This document shows, piece after piece, positions 1 through 8,487 of a stretch of DNA of 40,186 bases. Source of the stretch: Candidatus Bathyarchaeota archaeon. Its GTDB lineage: Archaea; Thermoproteota; Bathyarchaeia; Bathyarchaeales; Bathyarchaeaceae. The stretch covers positions 685,346 to 725,531 of the forward strand of contig CP070749.1 in assembly GCA_020348365.1 (NCBI GenBank), given 5' to 3'. Position 1 is the stretch's first letter. Each line of letters opens with the position of its first letter. Both the position numbers and the translations under genes were made by a program. The notes beneath the pieces were generated by a model that did not search any database, was not told the DNA's origin, and saw only the letters and a list, made by a program, of their open reading frames with translations.

Positions 1-400
1 ATTTCGCTTTTCCCTGTATCTCTAGCGCGTCCCACCCAGAGAATTTCAGGTAGGGACCAAAATATCCGCCAACGTTTGAATCTATCACCAAATCAGTGAG
101 AGGAGAAATCGTCACAACGATACTTTTTCCACTCCCAGGATAGATGGGAATCCCACCCATAGGACCGCATGCTATGCATATCTCATTCTCAGGGTCATCC
201 CAACTGATGACGCGATCTTCTGGCAAAGCGTTCCATAGCAACCAGATATCAAACCCACGACCGCCAATGAAGACGTCTCTCATTTCCTTCGTGACTTGTC
301 TGCTCATGATCTTCTTGTCTGTCAGGTTTATGTAGAGCGTTCTGTTGTTGTACCCTCGATCAACCTTTCCTAGAGAATATTTGAATTCCTCAAGCGCCAA
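1..400 (-). CDS. Aldehyde:ferredoxin oxidoreductase, N-terminal part (cut by window edge)
   Basis: This is the first 133 codons of a tungsten-dependent aldehyde:ferredoxin oxidoreductase, which oxidises aldehydes to acids using ferredoxin. The reading frame runs without a stop to the window edge. The peptide begins at a TTG codon and reads MALEEFKYSLGKVDRGYNNR. It continues through a family-typical stretch containing TLYINLTD, FIGGRGFDIWLLWNAL, CGPMGGIPIYPGSGKS and SNVGGYFGPYLKFSGWDALE, which matches the N-terminal domain that binds the tungstopterin cofactor. The iron-sulfur cysteines would lie beyond the window. TTG at 400 is the only early start after the in-frame stop upstream, and a TATAAA box lies about 40 bases before it. 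The subfamily (AOR, FOR, GOR or other) cannot be told from this part. The gene points away from the surface-protein gene and suggests anaerobic metabolism. Confidence 0.88.
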   Translation of the reverse strand, partial: MALEEFKYSLGKVDRGYNNRTLYINLTDKKIMSRQVTKEMRDVFIGGRGFDIWLLWNALPEDRVISWDDPENEICIACGPMGGIPIYPGSGKSIVVTISPLTDLVIDSNVGGYFGPYLKFSGWDALEIQGKAK

Positions 401-438
401 TTGAAATCACCATTCTTGAAATGCGTTGCTTATTGAGA

Positions 439-444
439 TTTATA
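439..444 (-). promoter_or_regulatory. TATA box of the aldehyde oxidoreductase gene
   Basis: On the minus strand the context reads AAAGTATAAATC, an archaeal TATA element centred about 41 bases upstream of the TTG start. This would place transcription start about 14 bases before the gene. The 401-629 interval otherwise holds no convincing gene and serves as a divergent promoter region. Confidence 0.6.
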
Positions 445-629
445 CTTTTTCCTCAGTTACCCACTACTCGGTTCATATACGCGATTGGGCGCTACCGGCT
501 ACTCAGAAGGAAAAGACAAGTCGAAAAAGCCATGCGTGCACGTCGCGAAACCCAACGCTTATTTACCCATAGAAAAACTTCAAATAACCAGCAATCATCG
601 TAAAGGCATATCTTGGAGGATGAAAGAGG

Positions 630-2348
630 TTGCGAGTAACTCGAAACTTAAGGGCTGTTTCAACTCTTGTTCTCATTCTATCACATGTCGCCCTGTTGAT
701 ATGTGGAGCGCTTCTCTCCTACATGTGGGTCGTAGGCTACTACGAAAACCTGAAAATCCGAATCCCTGAGAACAGCGACGTGGCGATAACAAACGCAACT
801 TTCCCACCTGAAGACACAAGTGTCTTCAACGTGACGATCTTCAACCCGTCCTATTCCCCCACAGAGGCCGTCATTGAGACAATTGCCGCATTAACTGATG
901 ATGGTCTTATTCACAGCATAAACGCCACCAACCCCTTGCTTCCGTACAGGCTCCCAAAAGGTGCAATCGATTTCTCAGGCCTTCAGACCTTCGAGTGTAG
1001 ATGGGACTGGGCGAACTACACAGGGGAAGAAGTAGGAATAATCGCTTTTCTCAGAGACGGATCGGGTCCGACCCTGAAGACTGAAACGCCACTTGTGGAC
1101 CTGAGAATCGTCGATGTCAACTTCAACCCCGCATTAAGCGTCACGCACTTCAACGTGACAGTTCAAAACCATCTGTCATCCGTCACACATAACGCCACCA
1201 TCGACATCACAGAAGTATCCGTAACTGTGAAAGACGGGATTAAACCAAACATAACCGAGATAAGCCCTTCACTTCCATTGCCACTTGACCCCGGGGAGTC
1301 ACGTAATCTTATGTGCTCGTGGGATTGGACCGGATATCAAAACGCTAGTGTAACAGTCACTGTCTATACCTCACAGGGGTACAAGGATTACATTACCGAA
1401 GTGACGCCATTACCCGTGACTCTGGAGATCACAAAAATCTTCTTCGATGTAACCAACACAACACACGTCAATGTCACCGTCAGGAATGACCAGGTCTCTC
1501 CAACATACGTTAATGTGTCAGCCATCACTATTATAATGGGGAATCTAACGGTTCGAGAATGGACCGTGGATAACGGGACTGCTGTGAATCCTCCTATCCC
1601 CTTCGCGCTCAACAGAAGCTCTTCAGAAACATTTGTGTGTCCGTGGAATTGGACGGAGCATCGAAGCGAGAATGTCACGGTTATTGTATCTACCTTGCAG
1701 GGATTCACGACAAACTACACGCAAGACGCTCCGGCACCGGTAGTACTGGACATCACCAATCTCACATTTGATCCTATCAACACAAGCCAGTTCAATCTTA
1801 CCGTTCGAAATTCGGAATTCTCCCTTGCGGATACTGAAATCACCCATGTGCTTGTGATGATAGAAGATGAGATTGTGGATGACTTGACTGATCCTCTAGG
1901 CCTCCCCATATCGCTTAACCGTACTCACTCGATTGATTTTGTATGCCCATGGGATTGGGAGAGACACGTAGGAGAAGATGCTACGATAGTTGTGGAGACT
2001 GAACAAGGTTACTCCTTTCACTCTGACTCGGTTGCTCTTGTAGCCCTAACAATCACTGGCGCCACCTTCAATCCTATTGCAGAAGACTACTTCAATATCA
2101 CAGTCCAGAATCCTACACTGCTCGACTTCACGCTTGCGACGGTGATGGTTATCGTGGATGGAACTCCTTCAGACTTGACGGCTAATGTGGCCCCAGCCTT
2201 TCCATTCCTGCTTCCTACAGCCACAGGGCACACATTCATCTGCCTGTGGGAGAACTGGACAGATGAGCAGGGACAGGAAATTACAATCACCATAGAAACT
2301 CAGGACGGTTATGACGCCTCTTATACACGCGAGATTCCAGGAGTCTAG
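630..2348 (+). CDS. Membrane-anchored surface protein with five tandem beta-sandwich-like repeats
   Basis: The product has 572 residues. Residues 9-36 form one strong hydrophobic segment, a signal anchor. The rest reads as five tandem repeats of about 100 residues: roughly 51-155, 157-262, 264-370, 371-470 and 472-569. Each starts with a phrase like I.n.tF.P....fNvTv.N and contains a Cys-Trp signature (FECRWDW, LMCSWDW, FVCPWNW, FVCPWDW, FICLWENW), followed by a strand pair ending in a QGY- or DGY-like turn. Asn-x-Ser/Thr sequons are very frequent, which fits an N-glycosylated extracellular protein. The start is TTG, with a GGAGG about nine bases upstream. No family name is recognised. The fold is probably Ig- or CARDB-like, and a role in the cell envelope or adhesion is an inference. 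Confidence 0.75.
   Translation: MRVTRNLRAVSTLVLILSHVALLICGALLSYMWVVGYYENLKIRIPENSDVAITNATFPPEDTSVFNVTIFNPSYSPTEAVIETIAALTDDGLIHSINATNPLLPYRLPKGAIDFSGLQTFECRWDWANYTGEEVGIIAFLRDGSGPTLKTETPLVDLRIVDVNFNPALSVTHFNVTVQNHLSSVTHNATIDITEVSVTVKDGIKPNITEISPSLPLPLDPGESRNLMCSWDWTGYQNASVTVTVYTSQGYKDYITEVTPLPVTLEITKIFFDVTNTTHVNVTVRNDQVSPTYVNVSAITIIMGNLTVREWTVDNGTAVNPPIPFALNRSSSETFVCPWNWTEHRSENVTVIVSTLQGFTTNYTQDAPAPVVLDITNLTFDPINTSQFNLTVRNSEFSLADTEITHVLVMIEDEIVDDLTDPLGLPISLNRTHSIDFVCPWDWERHVGEDATIVVETEQGYSFHSDSVALVALTITGATFNPIAEDYFNITVQNPTLLDFTLATVMVIVDGTPSDLTANVAPAFPFLLPTATGHTFICLWENWTDEQGQEITITIETQDGYDASYTREIPGV
780..2336 (+). repeat. Five protein-level tandem repeats inside the surface protein gene
   Basis: Repeat units cover approximately 780-1094, 1098-1415, 1419-1739, 1740-2039 and 2043-2336. 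They are similar in protein sequence (the C-x-W-[DN]-W core and flanking strands) but diverged in DNA, so they look like old domain duplications and not recent expansions. Confidence 0.75.
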
Positions 2349-2471
2349 TTCTAACTTTTCTCCTGAACTTCAACAGAATATCCCAAAGAAAATCCACGCC
2401 TTGTGACACACAATGATGCGTGCATCTACAATCAGCAATAAACTTTTTAGGACATTAAGCCCTTCATAAGC

Positions 2472-2723
2472 ATGGAGATGAATAGTTTGCCGACTGCGTT
2501 TGTGTTGGTGAATACGGAGATAGGATCTGAGGATGAGGTTTTGAATGCGATTAAGAAGGTTGAGGGTGTACAGGAGGCTCACAACGTTTACGGGGTCTAT
2601 GACATCGTCGCCAAGATCGGGGCTGAGAGCATGGATAAGCTGAAGGAGATCGTGACATGGCACATCCGACGCTTAGATAAGGTTCGATCTACACTGACTA
2701 TGATAGTAATCGAGGAACCTTAA
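2472..2723 (+). CDS. Stand-alone Lrp/AsnC ligand-binding (RAM) domain protein
   Basis: This 83-residue protein consists only of the alpha/beta ligand-binding domain of the Lrp/AsnC family. The typical pattern is visible: AFVLVNTEIGSEDEVLNAI, then GVQEAHNVYGVYDIVAKI, then a helix and STLTMIVIEE as the last strand. There is no helix-turn-helix domain, so it cannot bind DNA alone. Such stand-alone proteins form dimers or higher rings that bind amino acids and may partner with full-length Lrp regulators. The TATA-like ATAAACTTTTT at 2438-2448 puts transcription start almost at the ATG, so the mRNA is probably leaderless. A second ATG two codons further in is also possible. Confidence 0.85.
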   Translation: MEMNSLPTAFVLVNTEIGSEDEVLNAIKKVEGVQEAHNVYGVYDIVAKIGAESMDKLKEIVTWHIRRLDKVRSTLTMIVIEEP

Positions 2724-2809
2724 TCTATCTCCTCCTCTTTTTATGTGCCTTCATCAGTGAACATGATTATTATCAGTCAGCTCTTCCCAAAAGCGGGTGT
2801 TAACCGATA

Positions 2810-4138
2810 ATGCCTAAGATGCACATTGGATTTGATGACACAGACTCCCCCACAACTGGCTGTACGACTTATATAGCGGCGATACTAGTCCAGAAACTTC
2901 AGAAGCTTGGCGCTTCGTTCACTGACTATCCAAATCTTGTTCGGCTCAACCCAAATGTTCCATGGAAGACTCGGGGCAACGGCGCCCTATGTCTTAGAAT
3001 CAAGTGCAAACAGAAATCTGTGGAAGAGATCAAGGAGACTGTCATTGAGGCTATTGAGGAGAATTCAGATCTCGGCTATGAAGGCACTGATCCAGGCGTA
3101 GTCTTCCTCTTCAATCGCGTTCCAGAGCAGATCAAAGCCTTCGCAAAGAAGACCATACAGGGTATGGTGAAGATGAGAACTGCTCTAAGGTTTGTTGATA
3201 AATTCGATGCTGAGGCCGTAGCTTTTAAGAAAGGAAGGGGCATCATCGGAGGTTTGGCTGCGATAGGAGAAACTCTTGAAGGAGACCATACTTACGAGCT
3301 CATCACATACCGAGCGCTAGAGAACCGAGGTACTCCCCGCAGAATAGAAAAGTCCTCAGTTGTTGAAATGAACGAGAAGACCCAACCATTAACATTCAAC
3401 AACGTAGACCCAGAGACAAGGCGAACACTCATAACCCCCCGCGGTCCAGATCCCATACTATATGGAATCCGAGGGGAAAATCCAAAAGCCACTATAAGAG
3501 CCCACAAGATCGTTCGTTCAGATGAGCCAATTGAGAGATGGGTTATCTTTCGGACAAACCATGGAACCGACGCTCATCTACGGAGAATCAGCTCGATAGC
3601 TCAAGTGAAACCTTTCACCCCCTTGATTGCCAATGGAGTAGTGGCAGAAGGTCCAAAGGTAATCACGGGAGGACACGTGATATTTATGCTTCGAGACAGA
3701 ACCGGGAAGGTGGATTGTGCAGCCTACAGACCGACAGGCATACTTCAGGTAGTCGCGAGAAAGCTAATGAAAGGAGACCTTGTCGAAGCCTACGGTGGTA
3801 TTCGACCCGCTTCATTGAAGCATCAGATGACCATTAACTTGGAGAAATTGCGAATTATAGAGCAAACTCCAAGGGTTGTTCTTCACAATCCAAAGTGTCT
3901 TAGATGTCGAAAGCGAATGAAGTCTATGGGTTCCAAGAAGGGCTTCAGGTGTGAAAATTGTGGCTTTCGATCATCGAGACTGGAGAAGGTGAGCGTTGAA
4001 TGGAGCCAGAGTCTTGAGACGGGACTCTATATAGCTTCGCCACGATCACAGAGGCACCTAACTAAGCCTCAATGCCGGTATGGTAGAGAGAATTCAAACA
4101 CACCCAAGAAGATGATTAGAGAATGGCACTTTCCATGA
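2810..4138 (+). CDS. tiaS: tRNA(Ile2) 2-agmatinylcytidine synthetase TiaS
   Basis: TiaS replaces the carbonyl oxygen of the wobble cytidine of tRNA-Ile(CAU) with agmatine, using ATP, so that the tRNA reads AUA. It is an essential archaeal enzyme. The 442-residue protein begins with the family hallmark MHIGFDDTDSPTTGCTTY, part of the TiaS-specific kinase-like domain. It continues through a ferredoxin-like middle with KKGRGIIGGLAAIG and a nucleic-acid-binding OB-like region (VITGGHVIFMLRDRTGKVDC). A zinc ribbon follows near residues 362-390 (CLRC...CENC). Length and domain order match the family. ATG at 2810 directly precedes the conserved start; the in-frame ATG at codon 4 is an alternative. 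It stands as a single gene before the phosphatase. Confidence 0.95.
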   Translation: MPKMHIGFDDTDSPTTGCTTYIAAILVQKLQKLGASFTDYPNLVRLNPNVPWKTRGNGALCLRIKCKQKSVEEIKETVIEAIEENSDLGYEGTDPGVVFLFNRVPEQIKAFAKKTIQGMVKMRTALRFVDKFDAEAVAFKKGRGIIGGLAAIGETLEGDHTYELITYRALENRGTPRRIEKSSVVEMNEKTQPLTFNNVDPETRRTLITPRGPDPILYGIRGENPKATIRAHKIVRSDEPIERWVIFRTNHGTDAHLRRISSIAQVKPFTPLIANGVVAEGPKVITGGHVIFMLRDRTGKVDCAAYRPTGILQVVARKLMKGDLVEAYGGIRPASLKHQMTINLEKLRIIEQTPRVVLHNPKCLRCRKRMKSMGSKKGFRCENCGFRSSRLEKVSVEWSQSLETGLYIASPRSQRHLTKPQCRYGRENSNTPKKMIREWHFP

Positions 4139-4299
4139 ATGGATCTAGGCTTCTTTAAGTGTCTGAATATATTGCAGGGTATGTACGTTCAAGACAGGGG
4201 ATTCGAGATTAACGGCACTTTGGAACCTGTATGCATGCACTTCACCGCTCATGTTAAAAAGGGGACAAAGATACTTTCAGTGTGAGAAGCTGAAGAGAG

Positions 4300-5106
4300 A
4301 TGAACTGGTTACCAATCCTCAAAGGATGTGCCAAAAGGATAAGAGAGAAGGTTCTCCCTCTCATAGCAAAACCGGAAGCTGCCAAGACCTATGGCAAGGG
4401 GGCTGGTGGGGACAAAATGAAAGAAATCGACCTAATCGCTGAGAAAGCCATAATTGAAATCTTGGATAAGAACAAGGCATCATGCACCCTCATCAGTGAA
4501 GAGGCGGGGACTGTGAGAATCGGCAGGGACCATTCCGAGTACTATCTCACAACAGACCCGATAGATGGCACAACAAATGCAATCCGCGGATTGCCCTTTG
4601 TAGCCACATCCCTAGCAACATCGAAAGCAAGAAATATCAATAGCGTAGACACGGCGCTGGTGTCCGACATACTCCGCAACATCACATACACTGCAACACG
4701 CGGCCAAGGCGCGTATCGAAACAACCAGAAAATCAAACCCTCCACAGAATCCTCACTGAAGGAAGCAGTTATTGGCATAGACTTGGGCACACCTAAGAAG
4801 GAAGAACTCGCAGCGCCATTCATGGGTATACTCCAGAAAGCGAGGCATATCCGCCATCTAGGAGCCAACGCACTCGAAATCTGTTATGTGGCTGACGGTA
4901 CAATGGACGCCTTCATCGACATGAGAGGTAAACTACGAGTCACAGACGCAGCTGCAAGTTACCTCATCCTACTTGAAGCAGGTGGAACAATGACTACACC
5001 AGAGGGAAAAGAACTTTATGCCCCATTAACGCCTAGCCAAACAGTTTCATTCATAGCTGCAAGCAACAAACATCTCCATGGAGTCATCAGAAAAAGTTCA
5101 GTCTAG
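4300..5106 (+). CDS. Inositol monophosphatase / fructose-1,6-bisphosphatase family enzyme
   Basis: This 268-residue protein is a Mg-dependent sugar-phosphate phosphatase of the IMPase superfamily. In archaea these often hydrolyse both inositol-1-phosphate and fructose-1,6-bisphosphate. The metal-binding residues are all present: the Glu pair in ISEEAG (E67, E68), the loop DPIDGTTNA starting at D86 with D89, and Asp in RVTDAAAS (D216), followed by the closing EAGGTMT. It may serve gluconeogenesis together with the PEP synthase elsewhere in the window, or inositol-lipid synthesis. Substrate preference cannot be read from the sequence. The ATG at 4300 follows a GAAGAGAG purine stretch. A TATA-like GTTAAAAAGG lies about 45 bases upstream. 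Confidence 0.9.
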   Translation: MNWLPILKGCAKRIREKVLPLIAKPEAAKTYGKGAGGDKMKEIDLIAEKAIIEILDKNKASCTLISEEAGTVRIGRDHSEYYLTTDPIDGTTNAIRGLPFVATSLATSKARNINSVDTALVSDILRNITYTATRGQGAYRNNQKIKPSTESSLKEAVIGIDLGTPKKEELAAPFMGILQKARHIRHLGANALEICYVADGTMDAFIDMRGKLRVTDAAASYLILLEAGGTMTTPEGKELYAPLTPSQTVSFIAASNKHLHGVIRKSSV

Positions 5107-5200
5107 AGATTTTTGAGTTATACCCTACACGTATATAGAGTTCATTGTGATGATCATCCTTTCCACACAGATATAACTGAGTGCCCGTATAGAGGGCAGA

Positions 5201-6052
5201 GTGCTCCAGTTGAAGCCGATAAGATCATTCCCTGCCATACTTTTACAAGGGGAAGCTAAGCGTATTCTTGTGGTGGCTGACCTCCACATCGGCTGGGAAG
5301 CAACGCTGATAGAGAAGGGGATTCACCTTCCATCTCAGACGCCAAAAATCCTAGCCAAAATGTTAAGACTCATCAAATTAGTTAGACCAACCAACCTTGT
5401 CTTTCTCGGTGACGTGAAACATGCAATCGCAAGAGTCAAGAGGGAGGAATGGCGTGATATTCCAAAGCTTTTTGAAACTCTATGCGAAAAAGTCCCGAAC
5501 ATCCAAGTCATACTAGGAAATCATGATGGAAATCTTGAGGCGCTCCTGCCGCAGGACGTGGAGATACTGCCTGCAAAGGGAACTGCTATCGGGAAAGTTG
5601 GGCTTTTTCATGGACATGCCTGGCCTGCTCCAGAACTCCTGCAGTGCCGAACCCTAATCACAGGTCATATTCATCCAATGGTTGCTTTCCGTGATCCCTT
5701 GGGTTTTCGAATAACGAGGCAGGTGTGGGTTAGGGCGCCATGTCAGAAAGCTCAACTAGCGAGGTCGCTTCTCAAACATCTAGACATAAAATCCGACAAG
5801 GACTCGGTTGCTCATTTGGAAAGACGCTTTAACATTAGAACTGAGGCAACGCATTTTTTCATTATGCCCTCTTTCAACCATTTTCTAGGAGGGCAAACCG
5901 TCAACAAGAAACGCATGGGAAAGTATGGGAGGACAAGAGGATTCATTGGTCCAATCTTGCGCTCAAAAAGTGTCAATATTGATAGTGCTGAGTTGTTTCT
6001 TCTTGATGGAACTTTCATAGGGACAGTCGAACAGTTGAGAAGGCTTACATGA
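5201..6052 (+). CDS. Calcineurin-like metallophosphoesterase, COG1407 type
   Basis: This 283-residue protein has the full two-metal phosphoesterase motif set: VADLHIG (D27, H29), FLGD (D71), LGNHDG (106-110), a GHAWP box (138-142) and TGHIHP (155-159). The GHAWP box and the C-terminal tail of about 90 residues (FFIMPSFNHFLGG, GPIL, then a hydrophobic strand ending in LLDG) are typical of the archaeal and bacterial COG1407 group of ICC-like phosphoesterases. The natural substrate of this group is unsettled, and some bacterial relatives act with DNA ligase or helicase modules. It is monofunctional here. GTG at 5201 is the start closest to the conserved N-terminus. It is convergent with the TFS gene. 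Confidence 0.88.
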   Translation: MLQLKPIRSFPAILLQGEAKRILVVADLHIGWEATLIEKGIHLPSQTPKILAKMLRLIKLVRPTNLVFLGDVKHAIARVKREEWRDIPKLFETLCEKVPNIQVILGNHDGNLEALLPQDVEILPAKGTAIGKVGLFHGHAWPAPELLQCRTLITGHIHPMVAFRDPLGFRITRQVWVRAPCQKAQLARSLLKHLDIKSDKDSVAHLERRFNIRTEATHFFIMPSFNHFLGGQTVNKKRMGKYGRTRGFIGPILRSKSVNIDSAELFLLDGTFIGTVEQLRRLT

Positions 6053-6122
6053 AGGCTTCACCTTGAAGGAGCGCGTATACTGAAGCAAACACGTTGGCAT
6101 ACATGCTTTGAACGCATAAGGT

Positions 6123-6464
6123 TTAGCTATACTCTCTGAAGGTGTAGTTACACTTGGTGCACCTGAAAAACTGTGTTGAAGACTCGTCTGTTCCTCTGGT
6201 CTGAACTTGCCATACATACGTCTTCATATTTCCACATTTGGGACACTCAGTCTTAACCGTGGGCAATGTCCTCAGCTTCTGTTCCTCCTTTCCGATTACG
6301 GCAATACGCTCTTGGGGTTCATGTTCAATAATCGTGGGTACAGGCGCCGGAGCCGCAGGCTTCTTATGGCCACATTTCGGACACGAAAGAACCAAGGTAG
6401 TCTTGCCCTTCCTCGTTTTCTTAGCTGGAGTCAGCCTTGTTCCACATTTTGGACAGAACTCCAT
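6123..6464 (-). CDS. tfs: Transcription factor S (TFIIS-like RNA polymerase cleavage factor)
   Basis: TFS rescues backtracked archaeal RNA polymerase by stimulating transcript cleavage. This 113-residue protein has an N-terminal zinc ribbon (C4, C7, C28, C31) and a C-terminal zinc ribbon (C74, C77, C102, C105). The C-terminal ribbon carries the acidic pair D93-E94 in QTRGTDESST, which is inserted in the polymerase active site. A Pro/Ala-rich linker joins the two ribbons. Length is normal for the family. It lies 40 bases downstream of the DUF99 gene on the same strand and is probably co-transcribed with it. Confidence 0.95.
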   Translation of the reverse strand: MEFCPKCGTRLTPAKKTRKGKTTLVLSCPKCGHKKPAAPAPVPTIIEHEPQERIAVIGKEEQKLRTLPTVKTECPKCGNMKTYVWQVQTRGTDESSTQFFRCTKCNYTFREYS

Positions 6465-6504
6465 GACATCACCTGTCGTTCTCTCTCCGATAATCTCGAT
6501 GCAT

Positions 6505-7113
6505 TTAAATCTTTTCTTTGGACCTGGAAAGGCCTGAGGCTATTATGTGAGCCACTCTCAGTGCTTCAGGAATATTGCTCCTGGTGGATGTATTCTTCAG
6601 AATTCTCGTTGCAGTGTCCCTTGGCATTCCTACGATTTGCGCATGGATGGATTCTTCTACATTTCGCGTCTGCACCTCGATCGCCTTTCCAGCGTTCTCT
6701 ATGGCTTTCCATCGTTTTCCAGATTCGGGCAGATTCTTGAGGGCTCTTTTAATTCTCTCGAAGTCCGGTTTCTCCCGTGAAACTGCCATGACTGGTAGTT
6801 CAATTCTTTCCAGAAGCTCCTTCAAATCGACTACGTTGAAGCCTCCAAAGGTAACTCCGTTTAGGAACACAACTTGGAGTTGATCGTAGTGGGGCGAGTT
6901 TAGGATCATCGAGGCTATTTTCTCCGTCGCGTCAACCCCGTCGATTTCTACTTCAGTTTGCATGACTCCATCAAGCCAATATCCACCCCTGAAAACAACC
7001 CCGACAACGTCCACGACTCCCTTGGTGTGAGGCTCAAAGAATCCGTCATCTACGCCCAGAATCCTAATTTCAGGCTTCACAGACCGAATCCTCACAAGTT
7101 TCTTCTTCCTCAT
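6505..7113 (-). CDS. DUF99 family protein (endonuclease V-like fold)
   Basis: This protein of about 200 residues matches the archaeal DUF99 (UPF0215) family. It has the opening IRILGVDDGFF, then GVVFRGGYWLDGVM, the strand VVFLNGVTFGGFNVVD, and VMAVSREKPD followed by a basic helix and KRWKAIENAG. DUF99 is related in fold to endonuclease V, but its activity is not established. An Asp pair in the VDDG loop is kept. I chose ATG at 7113 because a GGTG sequence lies just upstream and the family starts near a basic stretch; a TTG four codons earlier (7125) is also open. It is divergent from the RNase III-like gene. Confidence 0.85.
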   Translation of the reverse strand: MRKKKLVRIRSVKPEIRILGVDDGFFEPHTKGVVDVVGVVFRGGYWLDGVMQTEVEIDGVDATEKIASMILNSPHYDQLQVVFLNGVTFGGFNVVDLKELLERIELPVMAVSREKPDFERIKRALKNLPESGKRWKAIENAGKAIEVQTRNVEESIHAQIVGMPRDTATRILKNTSTRSNIPEALRVAHIIASGLSRSKEKI

Positions 7114-7206
7114 CTGCGGCACCAATCATCGTCCAAGAGACGGTTCAAGACCATAATTAAGCTTTTCAGATACGCCTTAAACGTAATGAATAAGAGAAGA
7201 TGAAAG

Positions 7207-7590
7207 GTGAAGACTGTGTTAGATTTCATATCAGAATACGAAACTCTTCACGAAGTTTTGGCAGATCATAAACTTGCCGCCCTTGGAGATGCATATGTGA
7301 ACTTCCTCTTCTCCATAGCCGAGTCAAAGAAGAATCGTGAGCCAGTAGGCGCTAGAGTTGACAACAACTTGCTAGCTTTGGCTCTCAGAAAATCAGGGCT
7401 GAGGAAGCTTCTGCCGTCAAGAACCAACCGTCACGAACAGGCAGACGCCGTAGAGGCTCTAATCGTATATGCTTGGATACGAAATGTTATGACAATCGAG
7501 GAGGGAGTCAACATCTTAGAACAGGATAGAGACGTAGCTGAAGCCTTCTGCTCCCTCATCCTCACAGCCAAAGAGAAACTTAGCTTATAA
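7207..7590 (+). CDS. Small RNase III-domain protein
   Basis: This 127-residue protein has the two halves of the RNase III nuclease signature. ALGDAYVNFLF (D28) corresponds to the first box and QADAVEALIVYAW (D80, E83) to the second. The first-box Glu of classical RNase III is Ala here (LAALGD), but the three residues usually needed for metal binding remain. There is no double-stranded-RNA-binding domain, so it resembles bacterial Mini-III in layout. Related short proteins are widespread in archaea and usually annotated only as RNase III family. It probably processes structured RNA; the substrate is unknown. The GTG start follows a GAAAG sequence. It is convergent with rpo11, separated by five bases. 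Confidence 0.8.
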   Translation: MKTVLDFISEYETLHEVLADHKLAALGDAYVNFLFSIAESKKNREPVGARVDNNLLALALRKSGLRKLLPSRTNRHEQADAVEALIVYAWIRNVMTIEEGVNILEQDRDVAEAFCSLILTAKEKLSL

Positions 7591-7595
7591 GACCG

Positions 7596-7901
7596 TCAAC
7601 GATTGTTAGCCGTCTTGTCATATTCCTTAAATGCCTTCTCCAAGGTACTCTTCAATTCGGTGCTTCTCTTCTGCAATTTCTTGGCTGCTTCACGCATCGC
7701 AGTTTCTGGTCTCCGCCTTCCCTTAGTGCGCACGTAGACGATGGCTTTCGTCAATAGGGGGTGAGGTACAGTGTATCCCGCCATTTCAACAGTCTCCTCT
7801 TCTAGCAGAACCTTCTGTAGCATATTACAGAAAGTGTGCCCTTCCCCTGTGATTTCTATTCGCAACTCGTTGGATCCCCTTCGCAGGAATTTGATCTTCA
7901 T
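7596..7901 (-). CDS. rpoL: DNA-directed RNA polymerase subunit Rpo11 (L)
   Basis: Rpo11 pairs with Rpo3 to form the alpha-like assembly platform of archaeal RNA polymerase. The 101-residue sequence has the family pattern: KIKFLRRGSNELRIEITGEG, HTFCNMLQKVLLEE, a middle containing AGYTVPHPLLTKAIVYVRT and a charged C-terminal helix. Length is normal. It lies 10 bases downstream of csl4 on the same strand, the common archaeal csl4-rpoL pairing, so the two form an operon. Confidence 0.95.
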   Translation of the reverse strand: MKIKFLRRGSNELRIEITGEGHTFCNMLQKVLLEEETVEMAGYTVPHPLLTKAIVYVRTKGRRRPETAMREAAKKLQKRSTELKSTLEKAFKEYDKTANNR

Positions 7902-7911
7902 AGGGCCCCCT

Positions 7912-8487
7912 CTAAATAATCACGCTTCCATAATCTTGAGCAACTTTCCGCATCTCAACATTCGCACACTTAGGGCACCACATGTCTTCCCTTCTCAACT
8001 GCAGGAGATGACCACAGCGCGAACAGAAGGCGTAGATAACCCCTAAGCTTTTGTCTTCAGTCGACAGGTGATTTGTTCTATTTAGGCAAGAAACGACCTT
8101 AGCTCTCATGAGGTCGCCTGATTTACAGACGCTATACATGGTTTCGATGTAGGTTGAGCTTACATCGGAGACGTGTAGAATGCCAGTGAAGAAGCCCGAG
8201 AGCTGTCTCTTTCCAATGATTAGGATGCGTAACCCAGCATTTTTGTTCCGCACATCGGAAACCTCACCGATGACGGTGCTTCCTATTCTGGGGGTATTCA
8301 CGGCGTGAACCAGTGGGTATACTGAAGCCTTCTTATTCAGCATATCAAGGAGAGCGCGCCCCGTCGTCTTGGAGTATATGGTTCCATGTTCCACAAATGT
8401 TCCTGGGCCAGCCATAAACTCCTCGATGACTCCTAGACGCTTCCCAGGAACAACGAATTGTCCACTTTTCCTATCAGATGAACTCAC
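7912..8487 (-). CDS. csl4: Exosome RNA-binding subunit Csl4
   Basis: Csl4 caps the archaeal exosome and helps select RNA for 3'-to-5' degradation. The 191-residue protein has the N-terminal half-barrel (GQFVVPGKRLGVIEEFMAG, then GTIYSKTTGRALLD). A central S1 RNA-binding domain starts near IGSTVIGEVSDVRNKNAGL. A C-terminal zinc ribbon has CSRCGHLL and CPKC. This is the full domain set. The start is GTG. A TATA-like TATTTAAG lies at 8505-8512 on the opposite-strand reading, close to the start, so a leaderless transcript is likely. It is followed at once by rpo11. Confidence 0.94.
   Translation of the reverse strand: MSSSDRKSGQFVVPGKRLGVIEEFMAGPGTFVEHGTIYSKTTGRALLDMLNKKASVYPLVHAVNTPRIGSTVIGEVSDVRNKNAGLRILIIGKRQLSGFFTGILHVSDVSSTYIETMYSVCKSGDLMRAKVVSCLNRTNHLSTEDKSLGVIYAFCSRCGHLLQLRREDMWCPKCANVEMRKVAQDYGSVII

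Noticed and set aside
5145..5179. GTGATGA followed by CTGA, a possible second C/D sRNA
   Set aside because: Only 23 bases separate the boxes, there is no internal D'/C' pair and no terminal stem.
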